Source: Gigaspora margarita
Taxonomy: Eukaryota; Glomeromycota; Glomeromycetes; Diversisporales; Gigasporaceae
Direction: 5' to 3'
Length of the DNA: 64,000 nucleotides
NCBI GenBank assembly: GCA_009809945.1
Contig: WTPW01002224.1
Span: 34,847-98,846 of the forward strand
The notes beneath the pieces are model-generated. The model searched no databases. It was given only the letters and a program-made list of their open reading frames with translations, and had not been told where the DNA came from. Position numbers and translations under genes: made by a program. Below, in pieces: positions 45,794 to 57,929 of the stretch; within the stretch, counting starts at the first letter, position 1; the number at the start of each line of letters is the position of its first letter.

Positions 45794-45849
45794 CTCTGTG
45801 TATTAATAGTGTTTGCTATAATACTCTTATATTATATATTTACTTGTGG

Positions 45850-47810
45850 GGTTAGCGCAAAATGATTTTGAGGATGGTCCCTAATCTGTATATGGCTTTT
45901 AATAGAAGTCGGTATCACCATCTAGGTTAAAAGATGGTCATTCATATTCTCACGCCTTTTATATCGATATTACTCAATAACCGATAAAATTAAATATATA
46001 TTATAATATTGATTATATATAATGATTAGAAATAGTAGTAAATATGCACAGCCTGTAATTTAGGTCGGAGTGTATAATGTTGGACGGAATTAAGAATAGG
46101 AATGCTGAAAAGAAATTGAATGAATATAAAAGACGAACAAGGTCAGATAAAAATTCGAGTAAATCTCCGAGATTATCCGAAGTGAAAAGTTTTTTTAATG
46201 TATAATTTCCTTTTCTCACCTCCTTCTCTTTTTTAACGAGGAATGTGATGTAAACCACTAAATCAAATTAGTCTGCCTAAAGATATAAATTGAAAAAAAT
46301 CTATTTTTTATCATGCGCATGTGGTTATAAAATGCGCATTTTTTCCATCTTTAACATTACAGTATAATTACGCCATATGATATGGTGTCCTACCAGCGGG
46401 TTAAAAAAAGATTTATAGAATTTATAAAATATTTTTATAATACTGATAATTATTTTAATGTTTGTTATTGACTTAACTAGCTAAGTCGGTTTATTTTATA
46501 AAAAAAAAAATTAAAAAAATTCTTTGCCCTACACTCAAAAATAGAATTTAATTTTAACTAATAAGAATCGATGCATTTAGCGAATGCAGATTCCCCATTC
46601 ATGTGTATGTATGCATATACTCTTTCAGATTATATAACAATAATATAATTTTTTAAATTTGAACATTTACTATATAGATCACCGAAATGTTGCATTAGAT
46701 AGCGCACAATGAGTCGTACTGAAACCAGGAATGGGTTAACTTTGATATCAAGATTCAAGATCTTAAGAAAAAAAATATATATACCATAAAATTCAGAAAA
46801 TAATCACCACATTTGCTACCCTATTTTTTCCAATCTCAGATTGGCAGAAAAATGAAATAAAATCAATCATCAATCATCAAATCATCATCAATCAAATAAT
46901 ACAATTTTTCAACGCGTATATCATTACGTCATTTGGCACTTGCGTGCCCGTTGACCTTTTTTGTCCTCTCTCATTTGTTACCATTGTGTAGATCTAATCG
47001 TCAGCTGTCGTATTTATGCATGTGGTTAGATGATCGCTTTTTTTCAGTTTGATCACCATTAAACATTATTTAGGATCATCGAAAACTTGTCATTATTTAA
47101 AATTTCATTAACTCAAATTCGTCTAATTGTGACGATCCGATTCCATTGTTTCTTTTTGCATCTTTATTAAAGTTTTCAGACTTCGGTGTCTTGATTTATT
47201 GAAATATAATAAGAATCAAATTCTCATGTAACCCGATTCGAGTATACATGCACATTGCATATTACTAATCGCCTGCCATCATATAATCACATCACTTTCA
47301 CTCTTTATATAAAAGCTTACGTTCTCTAGCCCTGTTTCGTTTTATTAATCCTACACAAGTTATAAAAAATCCTTCTTGTAAACTAAAGTTACTGTTTATT
47401 ATTGTTTAACCCACTCTTCCCAACACAACTGTTTTACCACAAATGTCGAAAGAAAGAAGTAAATGAGAACAAAAACGGATAGATTTTTTCACATACTAGC
47501 AAAATCTAACTGCTAATCCAATAATAGAAATATATGGAAAATAAAGAGAAAAATGTGCTGAAGGTGTTAGTTTTACAACCAATGCTGATAAATTCCAGTT
47601 AGTTTATATGGAGAGGTCAAGGCAGTCGCAAAAAAAGCAAAAGAGGAGGAGGATGCAATTAAAATAGCCAAAAATTTAAAAAACATTTTTTAAGCAATGT
47701 AAAAGAAGTTATAACAATGAGATGACAATTAGCAAAGCCATTTTATATCTTTGGAGGACAAAGTTTTAAAAAAAGGATCTACTTTTATTTCATGGATTGT
47801 TGCAGTATGT
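45850..47810. other. AT-rich stretch with no supported gene
   Basis: A 42-codon plus frame at 46,077-46,205 (MLDGIKNRNAEKKLNEYKRR and so on) is Lys/Arg/Ser-rich and coding-like but isolated. A trinucleotide-type run (ATCATCAATC) lies at 46,860-46,905. Nothing else is recognised. Confidence 0.35.
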
Positions 47811-47813
47811 ATA

Positions 47814-47931
47814 CTGTTATAGAATGAGTAGTTAATATTATTTTTATTAGAATATTTTTTAGTATTATTTTTATTAGAATATTTTTTAGTATTATTTTTA
47901 TTGTATTATTATCTTAGTATTTCATATATTG
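47814..47931 (+). repeat. Tandem repeat next to LTR A, with a partial LTR start
   Basis: TGTTATAGAATGAGTAG at about 47,816 resembles the LTR start (TGTTATAGAATGGGTTG) at 47,932. Between them, ATTTTTATTAGAATATTTTTT is repeated two to three times. This may be a remnant of a third LTR copy. Confidence 0.4.
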
Positions 47932-48444
47932 TGTTATAGAATGGGTTGCTTGACCAAAGCGCAGTTTACAGTTTTACAGTTTTATTAGTTTTATTAGTTT
48001 TATTAGTTTTATTAGTTTTATTAGTATTATTAGTTTCGTTTTATTAGTTTTATTAGTTTTATTAGTTTTATTAGTTTTATTAGTTTTATAAGTTTTATTA
48101 GTTTTACTAGTTTTATTGGTTTTATGAGTTTTACAAAAGATATATAAACCCTAGCTTTCTGCTTTCCTGTACATTAGCTTTTAAGCTTAGACTCAGATTC
48201 CCCTCTTCTCCCCTAATGTTTAGGAATAGTTATCTATCTTGAATATTATCTCACAAATAAATAAAATATATCTTTGCCAAATAAATACTCCCTTGCTCTT
48301 TAATAATTAAATATAATGAACCACTCTAGTGAAGCAATATTCCACTTGCACACTGCTTCATATCTTCTCTGACCCTTATAAGATCCCTGTTACTGTGTGT
48401 TATGTTGCAGGTGTTATATTGAGAAGTCTATAACACTTGTAACA
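47932..48444 (+). repeat. LTR A (513 bp) of a plus-strand LTR element
   Basis: Starts TGTTATAGAATGGGTTGC, ends CACTTGTAACA, and is matched in the same orientation by 59,127-59,608 over its full length with few substitutions. It contains a 9-bp minisatellite (AGTTTTATT, 47,970-48,125) and several AATAAA motifs near 48,257. It is followed directly by TTTGGGTACCTTCTGGCAG, which resembles the segment after LTR B. Confidence 0.8.
47970..48125 (+). repeat. 9-bp minisatellite (AGTTTTATT)n in LTR A
   Basis: About 16 copies with occasional variants (AGTATTATT, AGTTTTACT). The same array in LTR B (59,171-59,290) has a different copy number and different variants. Confidence 0.9.
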
Positions 48445-51400
48445 TTTGGGTACCTTCTGGCAGAAACATTAAAAACAGCTGAAAAATAAAAAAAAATAAT
48501 TGGAAATTTATTAGAAACTGTTAGAAAACATTTCTCAACATGGTATTCTTCTTTAGAAGTAGAATAACAAAAGGATATTATTTTTGGAAAAAGAGACAAA
48601 ATAAAAGATTCTCAAAACAAAAGCAACAAGAACAAAAGAAACAACAACTTTGCCAACAATGGAATGGGATAGTAAAGCTTATATTAGATCTTTTAAAAGA
48701 AAACAACAATTATTTTTTACTTGAAACATGGACCCTGATAATTGAACTTTGCAGCATAATAGCTAAACTTCTTGTTTAAACAAATTAATACTTTTTTACC
48801 CTCCTAAAAATTATTCATGGACTTTTCTTTTTGGATAACTGGTTTTGAATTATTCTGAATTAGAATAATAATGGACATTTTATTTTATCTTTGAAAGACT
48901 CAGTAGTTTATGTTGATACAGAATTTTTGTAGACAATATTATTTTCATATCCAACTCTAGTTGAGTTGAGGTAAAGGCTTAGATTATTATATTTGTTAAA
49001 AGGAAGCCAATTCTAACTGAATTGAGGCAAGAAATGCTCAAATAAATTAATATATTTGATAAATGCTATGGCAAACCAATTTCTTTATTTATTTATTTTT
49101 AACTTTATTTATTAATTTAATTTACTATATTTTACTTAACCCAATTCTACTTACAACCCACAAAACTTACCCTTTCAAAACCCCTAACTATACAACCCCC
49201 AAATCCTACCTATAATTTCCAAACCCATATAAATCCTGAATCTATCACATTCTTCATCAACTCCAAGTCCACCAAAACCTAAAATGAATAACTCTTGTAC
49301 AACTTCCAAACTTGCCACTATTATGAATCCACCAATTCTGAATCTTCCACCTTCTACATTCACTTCAGATCTGCCTAAACCCAAATCTATCAATTCCAAC
49401 TTTGCTCAAACCCTACATTACAACAACCCAACTCTATTAAAGTTCAACTACATTAAATCCCCAACCTTATAAAGCTGACCCCAAATTTAAAAAAAAACTT
49501 TCAAAAAAAAAAGGTCAAATATCAAAAAACCACAAATTTAGAAGTTCACAGCATCACGTGACATATATACTATCGCAATAATTGTTCTGAGCGAAGCAAT
49601 ATAACTTTATTAGTTCCCAGTTTTTAGTGCACACTATATATATATACTAGTAACCCTTTTTTTATTATATGCGCATTTATTTAGTACTGTATTTATGTAT
49701 ATTAATATTAATTTAATATATATTACTCTAAATACAAATTCTGTTTCTAGCTACCTGACTATTAATTCTCCAATTTCAACTTTAATTCCTAAATCCATTC
49801 TTACTTACTGACCCTTACTTTACGTCTAATCTTAAAACCCATTTCAACAATCTAATCATCGCTTCTAATACTAAACACCTATCTCTTCAAACCTGATTTA
49901 CCTAATTCTAGCCACATTTCTAACTATCTAATCTCTAAAAACGCAAATTTACCTTAATAACCTATCACTAAACTCCTATTTTAATCTGAAATCCCATTCT
50001 CCCTACTAACTCTAACACCTTATCCCTTATACTACATTCAAGCAGACATAATATGATTATGGAACCCCTAGTCGCTTCTTTGTGCAAAATTTCAATTTGA
50101 ATGACTGAGTTCATAAACATTCTGTCAAATTTGGTTTACCAGCACCTCAATTAGGTTGAAGATGGGTGAAATACAAAATCTCCTATATTAATGTTCCAAA
50201 AACATCCAAAACCCAATCTGAAATCTCCACCTCTATCTGAAACTTCGACTTCTCTGAAGATCCCAGCTGCCAAACTATTTGCCGAACCTAATTCGCAATT
50301 CAAAAAAAAAATTTTATAGTAAGGAAAACTTACAAAAATAGATAGATATATATATATATTATTAGTACTTATCTTGTGAAAAGTAATCAATAAAGTGTAA
50401 AGGAACCCCAAAGCTCTCATAACCTCTATATTGAACATGTAGAGTTAATCTTTATTCACATTAATGATGTCATTCATATTACTAATTTCATGTGTATTCG
50501 GATCAATCGATTTTCTATATTAATTAATCATTCGCTACCACATATATATATATATAATATATATATATTATACATATATAATTTTTTTTGATCATTTTTG
50601 GATCATTTACATTCTAAAAAATATATATATATATGTATATTGCCTATGTCGAAATATGCCAGAACTAGAGACGAAGTTGAATGTAGAAGGAATCAGACAA
50701 AGATCAATTGAGCTCCAAGACCCTACGAAGCAAAGCAAGTCCTGCAAAGCAAAACAAGATAGCCCCAATGAAAGGAAAAGAAAAATATTTATTCAAAGAC
50801 CATTTTGAAGAAATAAACTAGAGAACAAAAGACTTACCAAGTACTGGAACTACGGAAAATACCAGAATCAATAAAGATATACAAGACCAGTCTTAACAAG
50901 ACCTACTCAGAATGTAGAAAAAAAAGACCCAACCTGGTGGAACAAGACAAGACCCAAGAAGAAATACAGGATTCAAATAGAAAAGGCCCAGATATAAAAA
51001 AAAATATGTATATATATACATATTAAAAAAAAAAAAAGAGAAGCCTACGTTGAAACCTGTATATACTGAAAATGTAGGAAGAAAGAAGCAAGACCTGCTA
51101 GAACTACCCACTAGAACCCAAAGTAAAGACAAAGAAAAATGACCAGATGGTACCAACAAAAGCTCAACTATCAGAGCTCCTTGAACGGCAAAAAACTTAT
51201 GACTACAAGAATGCCAAAAAGTAATAAAATCTAAAGAATGAAGCTACCTCGATGAAAAATCATAAAGAACTATAACCCAGACTACCAAAATGATGAATAT
51301 CAGAAACAGCACCTACCTTGGTAATATAGACCCAGAAATCTGAATCTACAAGAGTGTTCGCACGGCAATGCAAAAAAAAATGTTGACCTCGAAAAATGAC

Positions 51401-52090
51401 AATGCTGAAACAAGTATACAACAAAGGCCTTGACACCATGACAAAAGACTACGAACTTTAGTAACAATGACTCTGAGAATTAACTATGACTCCAAGAACA
51501 ATGACGGTTCCAACAACTCTGAAAAAAAAGAGAAAAAAAAAGAAATTAGCATGTGCAAATCAGAAAAATTATTAATTTAATATTACACCTGATTTTTTTA
51601 TGTAACATAGTGATTATGCTATGATTACTGACAGAACATGTACTATAATTCGTGATCAAAACCAAGAGTCAGAACTGCGAAAAGTTTATATGTACTAATA
51701 GTGATATAAGTCCTTGTTTAGAGCTATACAAGACTTTTGAAAGACTTTGAAAAAAAAACAACCAAACGAACTAATAATAGACAAAGACTTTATTTTTTTA
51801 CACAAAATTTTCAGACACAGAAACTAAAAACTTTATACTTTTAACACTTTATATACTATTTAATATTTTACAAAAAATTTTAAAACTTTATTATTTAATA
51901 TTACTTTTTTTTTATTTATTTACAAAATTTCAAAAAATTTAAAAATTCTATTTACAAAAATAACTAGACTATATACAAAAATAATTTTTAGAATATATTC
52001 ACTACTTCTATTTTCTTTATCTCTTTTTCTTTCCATTTTCCTAATTCTTAGTCTTAGATCATAATTTTTATCTTCTAGATCTGCTATTCG
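48445..52090 (+). other. Internal region of the LTR A element, non-coding
   Basis: No gag, protease or reverse transcriptase visible. 48,540-48,779 is a Lys/Gln-rich frame without a domain. 49,140-50,045 is C-rich and almost G-free in long stretches. 50,540-50,640 holds AT microsatellites. 50,640-51,540 is purine-rich, with recurring AAGACC and GAACTAC motifs. If 47,932-60,190 is one element, this would be a non-coding LARD-type derivative (inference). Confidence 0.4.
49140..50045 (+). repeat. C-rich, G-poor tract with degenerate CCTAA/CTAACC motifs
   Basis: Long runs contain C, T and A but very few G. Motifs such as CCCTAACTATAC, CTAACTCTAACACC and CTTACCCTTTC recur. Could be a decayed telomere-like repeat or a transcript-biased internal region. 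Overlapping frames on both strands have no domain. Confidence 0.5.
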
Positions 52091-52399
52091 TGCTCACTAG
52101 AGATTGAAATCAATCATAGTATGACCGATTGCTTGGTCAAATCGGTCATGATCGATTACAAAATTTTTTGTTCGATCATGATCGATCAAACTCAATGATC
52201 AATATTTGATCGATTGTAATCAATCAAAAGGCTATAATCGATCATAAAGTTTAATCAATTACAATTAGAGATTTGAACTTGATCAGTTTCAAAAGTTAGT
52301 TCAATCGATTCTAATTTTTTGATCGATTATAATAATCATTTGTCACTCGACCTATACACAAATATATCGATAGAATACACATATGGGATCATCAAGAGA

Positions 52400-53330
52400 A
52401 TCGAATTGCGTTTTCTTTTCCTTCACCCTCAAATCAGCTTGCTTACGTATGACCTCCCAGAAACCCATTTTTAGTGATGCTTTCCTTTGTTGCCTCCACT
52501 ACCCCAAATACAGCATAACTGCATTCGAACCTATCCTCCACTAGTTCTAATTCAAGTCAATACCATCTCTCCTCACACTACTGCTGAAGCAAACAAATGT
52601 CCATCATATATAGCATTAACGGTCTTACTTTAAAAAACACCACATTTCCATAAAAAGGAATCCTATCCAGACTGAGCTGGTTGCAAAAATACTGCTGACC
52701 CGTTAAAGACCCTTGCATTATTTGGTTCGATGCTATACCCCTATTTTCCCAAACCTTAGATGCTTATTCTCATCGACTGTCTGGTACTTGCTAACTTTCC
52801 TGAAAAACAGTTCTATGGGATCCTCATTTGAAGGATTTCCTATTTCTGCGGCCACATCCCAATTCTCTCCATTCACTACTCAGCACAAATACTGGTAGCT
52901 AGCACATCTTATATCTCACTTATCAAATTTCAATTCCTGTTTACCATCACACTATTCAGATATTTCCACTCAGACCATTCATCACTCGAACTGATCTCTA
53001 GCTTTACTCAATTTCTCTTTGGCCAATCTTTACTTTCTTCATCATTATATACTCGCTTGCATAAAGACCTCTCCAATACTATGTACTGCAAACCTGGTGT
53101 TGCCCACTCTTGTGCGCTAACACTCCCTTCACCTACTACCACCATCTTTTCAAATAATCTTCGTACGCACCCCTCTAAACCAATGCTGCTTTCCTATCTC
53201 ATGAATTCCTATATCAACCATTATCCTCGCTCTACCTTTTCCCTTTTGCCTCACTAACAACTTTTATTGCTAATCTTTTATCTAAATTTCCTTTAGTCCC
53301 TACTCCAACAAAACATCATCATTACATAAT
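52400..53330 (-). pseudogene. Decayed coding-like region in the hAT element (unrecognised)
   Basis: On the minus strand this stretch reads as short coding-like pieces (for example EWATPGLQYIVLERSLCKRV near 53,080) separated by many stops, a large share of them TAG or TGA where a Trp codon would fit. On the plus strand it is C/T-rich with frames of 61-66 codons. It could be the former transposase or cargo; I could not assign it. Confidence 0.3.
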
Positions 53331-53689
53331 ATAGCAACTTCGATGTCTTCACTAGTAAACGATCCAGTGCACTTTTTAACCCCAATGCAACACTTCTTTC
53401 AAATCATTCTCTAAACTATTAATGCAACTGGTAATACCCTTGTAAATTATTATCGTCTTTTACTAATACCATTTATATCATCCTTGTTTCCTTTAAAAAT
53501 TGGATACACACCTCTAATTCCACAAAATATTTTTAGTTCTTAAATGAAATCTAAATGACCATTTAAATTAAGCATTTTGAGAGGAACATAATTATTATAA
53601 TTTCTACTTTATCATACCAAAGTGCATGATATATGGTCGTAAAACAACCTTTCCTATTTATATATAATCTGAAACTCATTCAATCAGCA

Positions 53690-54175
53690 TCTTTCTTAAT
53701 TCGCAATCAAAATCTATTTTTTTGATGCTTACTCATATACAACTTTTACAAATTTGTTCACTAATCGATACCAATAAATAGTATTTTGTATATCTCTTAC
53801 AACTCCAAGCCTATTTCGATAGCATTAAGCAATATCTAGCATTCCGTCTACACCCCAAACTAGCAGATTTTTGTTAATAAAAGAATGCCTTATATCCATC
53901 CTTTTCAACCAGTTCCTATGTTCATCATTTTCAACTCCAATTCCATACTGATAACAATGACCAACATTATTTGTTCCAAGAAAATCACCCATATTAGCAG
54001 ATTTTTGATAACAAACAAACACCTTATTTCATCCTTTTCAACTCCAATTCCATTTAGATAACAAAAACTAGCATAAGTTATGGCAGTAGAATAATCTATG
54101 CTTGCAGCTTTTATGTATAGTTTGAAGACCTTTCTTTTTGGACCACATGATACTAATGACATAGCTAGACTTTCG
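53690..54175 (-). pseudogene. Sel1-like repeat gene fragment
   Basis: Sel1 repeats are helical-hairpin adaptors, often joined to kinases in these fungi. The minus strand reads VFKLYIKAASIDYSTAITYA, then SFCYLNGIGVEKDE, then after a frameshift (about 54,030) YQKSANMGDFLGTNNVGHCY and QYGIGVENDEHR, then a further partial unit with RLGVVRDIQNTIYWYRL near 53,760. Each follows the Sel1 pattern A-x2-G/Y-x-A-x4-G-x-C/F-Y-x2-G-I-G-V-x-K-D. At least three units remain. Frameshifts and stops show it is dead. It lies within the hAT element 52,098-57,313, so it may be captured cargo or an older host fragment. Confidence 0.75.
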
Positions 54176-54379
54176 TCGAGCTAGCAGCAAAGACAAAAGA
54201 GGTAGAACAATTCCTGTCTTTACCTTTCTTAAATAACTTACTCAACTATTCATTATCCCTTACTCAATACATCATACTTATCTGACTTTTAAAAACATTA
54301 CCCCTGTTATCAATACTTAATACTTACCTATTAACTACCCTGCATAGAACCCAAACAATTTATGTAATATCATATTTGA

Positions 54380-54740
54380 AAAATCGCTAACAGAGGGCCA
54401 TTTTTTTAAAAAGGTTATATTTGAAAAGTAGGTATTGGATAAAAGGTTATATTTGAAAACGGGTAATAGGCAAAATGAGTATATTTGAAAGAATGGTAAC
54501 AGAGTAATTTTTTTAAATTTTATATTTGAAAAGTGGTACTGAAAATCGTGAGCGTTAGGTTTGTTTTTTTTTTTTGTTTTTTTTTAGAGAGTATTGGATA
54601 CAGTTTTTTTTTTGTTTTTTTAGAAAGCGTTGGTTCTTTTTTTTAGAGATCGTTGGTTTTAGTTTTTTTTGTTTTTTTTAGAGAGTGTCAATTCTATTTT
54701 TTTTTTTGTTTTTTTTTTGTTTTAGAGAGCGTTGGTTCTA
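54380..54740 (+). repeat. Two adjoining degenerate tandem repeats
   Basis: First block (54,380-54,540): units of about 40-50 bp with TTATATTTGAAAA followed by GGTA. Second block (54,550-54,740): T-run, then AGAGAGCGTTGGTTCT-type units, about five copies. Confidence 0.6.
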
Positions 54741-54990
54741 AAAATTTTTTTGAAAGCTTACATTTCGAAAATTGGGAACCGATACCAAAGTTGGTACCTG
54801 ATGTTTGAAATATAGCTAATATATATCAAAGTAGAACTACTAACAGAAAAAATTTTTACTATGATCCTCAAATATAACCTTTATAGATTATTCAGGGTCC
54901 TCCCTGCATTATAGGCCCGGGTTATAGTCTCATGACAAATGGATGCCTGTGACTTTGTTCACGGCATCAACATAACCTTTAATCAATCAT

Positions 54991-55159
54991 TAGTGTTCCA
55001 AATCGTTAGTTAAAAAACCAACTAGTTGGCAACTTTTCAACTAATCGATTTAAAAAAAATTTAAACAACTAATCGATTTATTATCAACTGGTTCGATTAA
55101 ATTAATCGTCAGTTATCAACTAGTTATAAGTTATCAACTAAGCTAAACAACTATTACTA
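54991..55159. mobile_element. Small hAT-like insert, target duplication TCAATCAT
   Basis: The exact 8-bp repeat TCAATCAT lies at 54,983-54,990 and 55,160-55,167. The ends share only TAGT (TAGTGTTCC left; TAGTAATAG right complement), and the interior is rich in AACTAGTT and ATCGATTTA motifs. Duplication is exact but the TIR is weak. Confidence 0.5.
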
Positions 55160-55799
55160 TCAATCATAATGATATAACAGAAATCATGACCATTGATTGG
55201 TACTAATAATACTTTCAGGTTGAGATGTTATCTGGTGTGCATTTTTTATTTCAACTTTGCCAGTTTTCAATAGTTTTACACCAACTGGGTTTCACTGATT
55301 GAAAAATGATTCAGGCGATTCTTGATGTAACAGATAAATAATAATAATAAACGTATCATATTTATTAATGATATTAATAATTTAAGTGGTTCTTTTAGTG
55401 TCACATTTTTCTTTTTTTTTAATTATACTTGAATCTTTTTATAAATTATATTTGAATCGACCTTTTTTTTTTAAATCACTACTGGATATTAGACCTACTA
55501 TTAAATGATAGGTTAGATTTAACCTTTTTTAATCGAGTTTACTGTATAAAATCTATTCTAGTAGAGCATGGATCCATTATCTGTTTTCATATCAGATATT
55601 AAATTTAATGAATATCTGTCAGATTTTATTATTAAATTTAGTATACAAATCCAAGTACTATATTGTGGTTATAATATTTTGTGAAATGTACAATCTACAT
55701 GTTTTCAAATTTTCATTACATAATAAGAAAGATGTAAAATAGTATCGAATAAAGATGAAAGTCATATGAATATACGTGAAAGTCAAATAGTCGAATCAA

Positions 55800-56060
55800 G
55801 TAACCATTCTAACAGCTAGTGTTAAAATAATCATTCTAACAGCTCATTATAGTTAGCATTAAATAATTATTCTAGCAACTTTTGATGATTAGTGTTAAAT
55901 AATCATTCTAATAGCCTTTTATGATTAGTGTTAAATAATCATTCAAACAGTTTTTTATAGTTAGGATAAATAGTCATTTTAAAAACTCCTTATGGTTATG
56001 TTAAATAATCATCCTACCAGCTCTTTATTGTTGCGTTATAAACCTATTCTAGCAAGCCTT
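55800..56060 (+). repeat. Degenerate tandem repeat, unit about 41 bp (GTTAAATAATCATTCTAACAG)
   Basis: Six to seven imperfect units with TTAAATAATCATTCTAACAGC, then TTTTTATGATTAG. Lies inside the 5.2-kb hAT element. Confidence 0.7.
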
Positions 56061-56480
56061 TCGGATAAGCATTTAGTAATTGGATTAGGATGGTTGAGAT
56101 GCTAATAATTTGCAAAACATTTGATCAAACATTAGAGACTTTCATCAACAAAATATGATGCTTAATTGATAGATGTCGCTATAATGAGCTTCTAAATATA
56201 TATTTTCAAAGTTCTTCATATCGAGGTTTAATATACTGTATAATATCTTATAATTTATAATATAAGAATTGAAAAGTACAAGTATATAATAGGGATTAGT
56301 TAATGGCAGAGATTGCTGTTTTTATACCTTTATAAATTATTAAATCAAGTCTATATCTGTATGTGTATGTATAGAAATGTGCACTTAAATGTATATATAC
56401 TTAAAACTAACAAATAAGCGATTAAATTTTTATTCATATTATACTGTAATGATAATATACAGTAAGTTATAGTATTTAAA

Positions 56481-56577
56481 TGCCGGTTAATCAATCTTCA
56501 AGATCACACGTAAAGTTTGTATCTCAAAATTTTGAGTTAAAAACTTTACATGTGATCTTAAATTTGATTGACTGGCA
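56481..56577. repeat. Palindromic MITE-like hairpin (GATCACACGTAAAG)
   Basis: TGCCGGTTAATCAATC plus AAGATCACACGTAAAGTTT is matched by its complement through a CTCAAAATTTTGAG centre. About 97 bp. Confidence 0.65.
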
Positions 56578-57650
56578 AAATTTTTTCATTTAATTTTTTT
56601 TTAATAAATAATTATTTTTTTTAATTATTTATTTAAATTTTTATTTTAATAATTTTAATTTGTCAATATGAAAAATAGTTATAGTACTGTTAGGGAAAAT
56701 AATATTGTGTATAGTATGTTGGGAATATCTATAGGAGAAGATTATTGGAAAGTGTTGTTGGAAAGTGATGGATGGTTCTAGAGAATAGGAAAGAGATGGT
56801 TTTCTGGGATGTGAAAATTGTTAGGATGTGATTGTAGACTAATAGTCATTAGGTACGTACATAAGTAGTTGGATTGGGAATGGGGTAGTTGTCAGGAAAG
56901 TGATTATTGGGTAAATATTCATCAGGTAAGTGGTTGTGTTGGATGGGCTTGTAGAAGAAATGGTTGTCGGAAAAGTGATATTTGAGAAATAGTGGTTGTT
57001 AGGGAAATAGTTGTTTAGGAAAATAGGTATTGGTACCAGTGAGTTTTAGTTTTAGTTACTAGTTATCATTAAATTTGACTGATTAAGCATATTGACCAAT
57101 CAAAATACATGATCGATTATGATCGATCAAACGATTTTGACTGATCAAATGATCAAATGATTTTGACTGATCAACTGATTTTGACTGATCAACCGATTTT
57201 GATCAATCAAACGATTTTGACTGATCAAAGCACATAATCGATCATTGATCAATTTATCTTGTACATGTTCGATCACTGATCGATCACAAAAATTTGACCG
57301 ATTTCAACCTCTAGTGCTCACTACCTATTGCTTTCAAGAACCAAACATTCTATTCGACTTTCTTGTTAAAGAGCCTCAATATCCGGAGGATTTCTTTCTT
57401 GCTCTTTCTCCTGAAAGTTAATAATGTGATTTTCAAGTGACTTGATACGAGAGGAAACAGATTTAGACTTCTTTTTATGACCTATCTATTATAATAAAAA
57501 GAATTAGAAAAGACTATTTCTAAGTGTAATATACTGAAAAAGAGAAAATAAAATGAACACAAGTGCGTTGGCCACTACAGCTTGTGCAAAAGAGAAAACA
57601 AAGTTTTAAAAAGGAAAAATATTTACTGGGGCAACCACTATAGTGGTTAT

Positions 57651-57912
57651 TAGAGGTGTGATCCGTTCAAATTCGGATCATCCAGATTGCACAAAAATCA
57701 AATCCTTATTCGTATAGATGATCGACAATTCGCAGATTTTTAAACAGATGATTTGAAACTGCCGGTTTGATAAATAAAAATGTTTGTTTACATGTAATAA
57801 ATGATTTGCAATCTGCAGATATTTGCATATTTTTTAAAAGATTAAACAAATTATACAAAAATCTGGATTTTGAACAAATATACGGATTGCAGATCAATGG
57901 ATCTCACCTCTA
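57651..57912. mobile_element. hAT-type MITE, target duplication GTGGTTAT
   Basis: The left end TAGAGGTGTGATCCGTT and right end (complement TAGAGGTGAGATCCATT) differ at two bases. The exact 8-bp duplication GTGGTTAT lies at 57,643-57,650 and 57,913-57,920. The interior has repeated AATCTGCAGAT/ATTTGCA and CGGAT motifs. The TAGAGGT start is shared with the 5.2-kb hAT element 340 bp away. A minus frame through it (57,706-57,897) is not a gene. Confidence 0.9.
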
Positions 57913-57929
57913 GTGGTTATAGAACCGAA

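Larger units (their letters stand above)
52098..57313. mobile_element. Large hAT-type element, 5.2 kb, target duplication GTGCTCAC
   Basis: TIR TAGAGATTGAAATCAATCA at the left and TAGAGGTTGAAATCGGTCA (complement) at the right. The exact 8-bp duplication GTGCTCAC lies at 52,090-52,097 and 57,314-57,321. Both subterminal regions (52,098-52,340 and 57,060-57,313) are packed with TGATCGATCA and TTTGACTGATCAA motifs, the arrangement hAT transposases bind. No readable transposase; inside are a Sel1-repeat fragment, decayed coding-like sequence, tandem repeats and a small hAT-like insert. Confidence 0.85.

Noticed and set aside
46077..46205. Short Lys/Arg/Ser-rich plus-strand frame (42 codons)
   Set aside because: Coding-like composition but no homologous feature, no neighbours and an in-frame stop shortly upstream; too little evidence.
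47970..48125. Regularly spaced repeats resembling a CRISPR array
   Set aside because: Units are 9 bp and contiguous, with no unique spacers; the genome is eukaryotic. It is a minisatellite.
54860..54902. Another copy of the 178-bp AGGACCCC MITE
   Set aside because: Only the right-end wording is similar; no left end or duplication was found.
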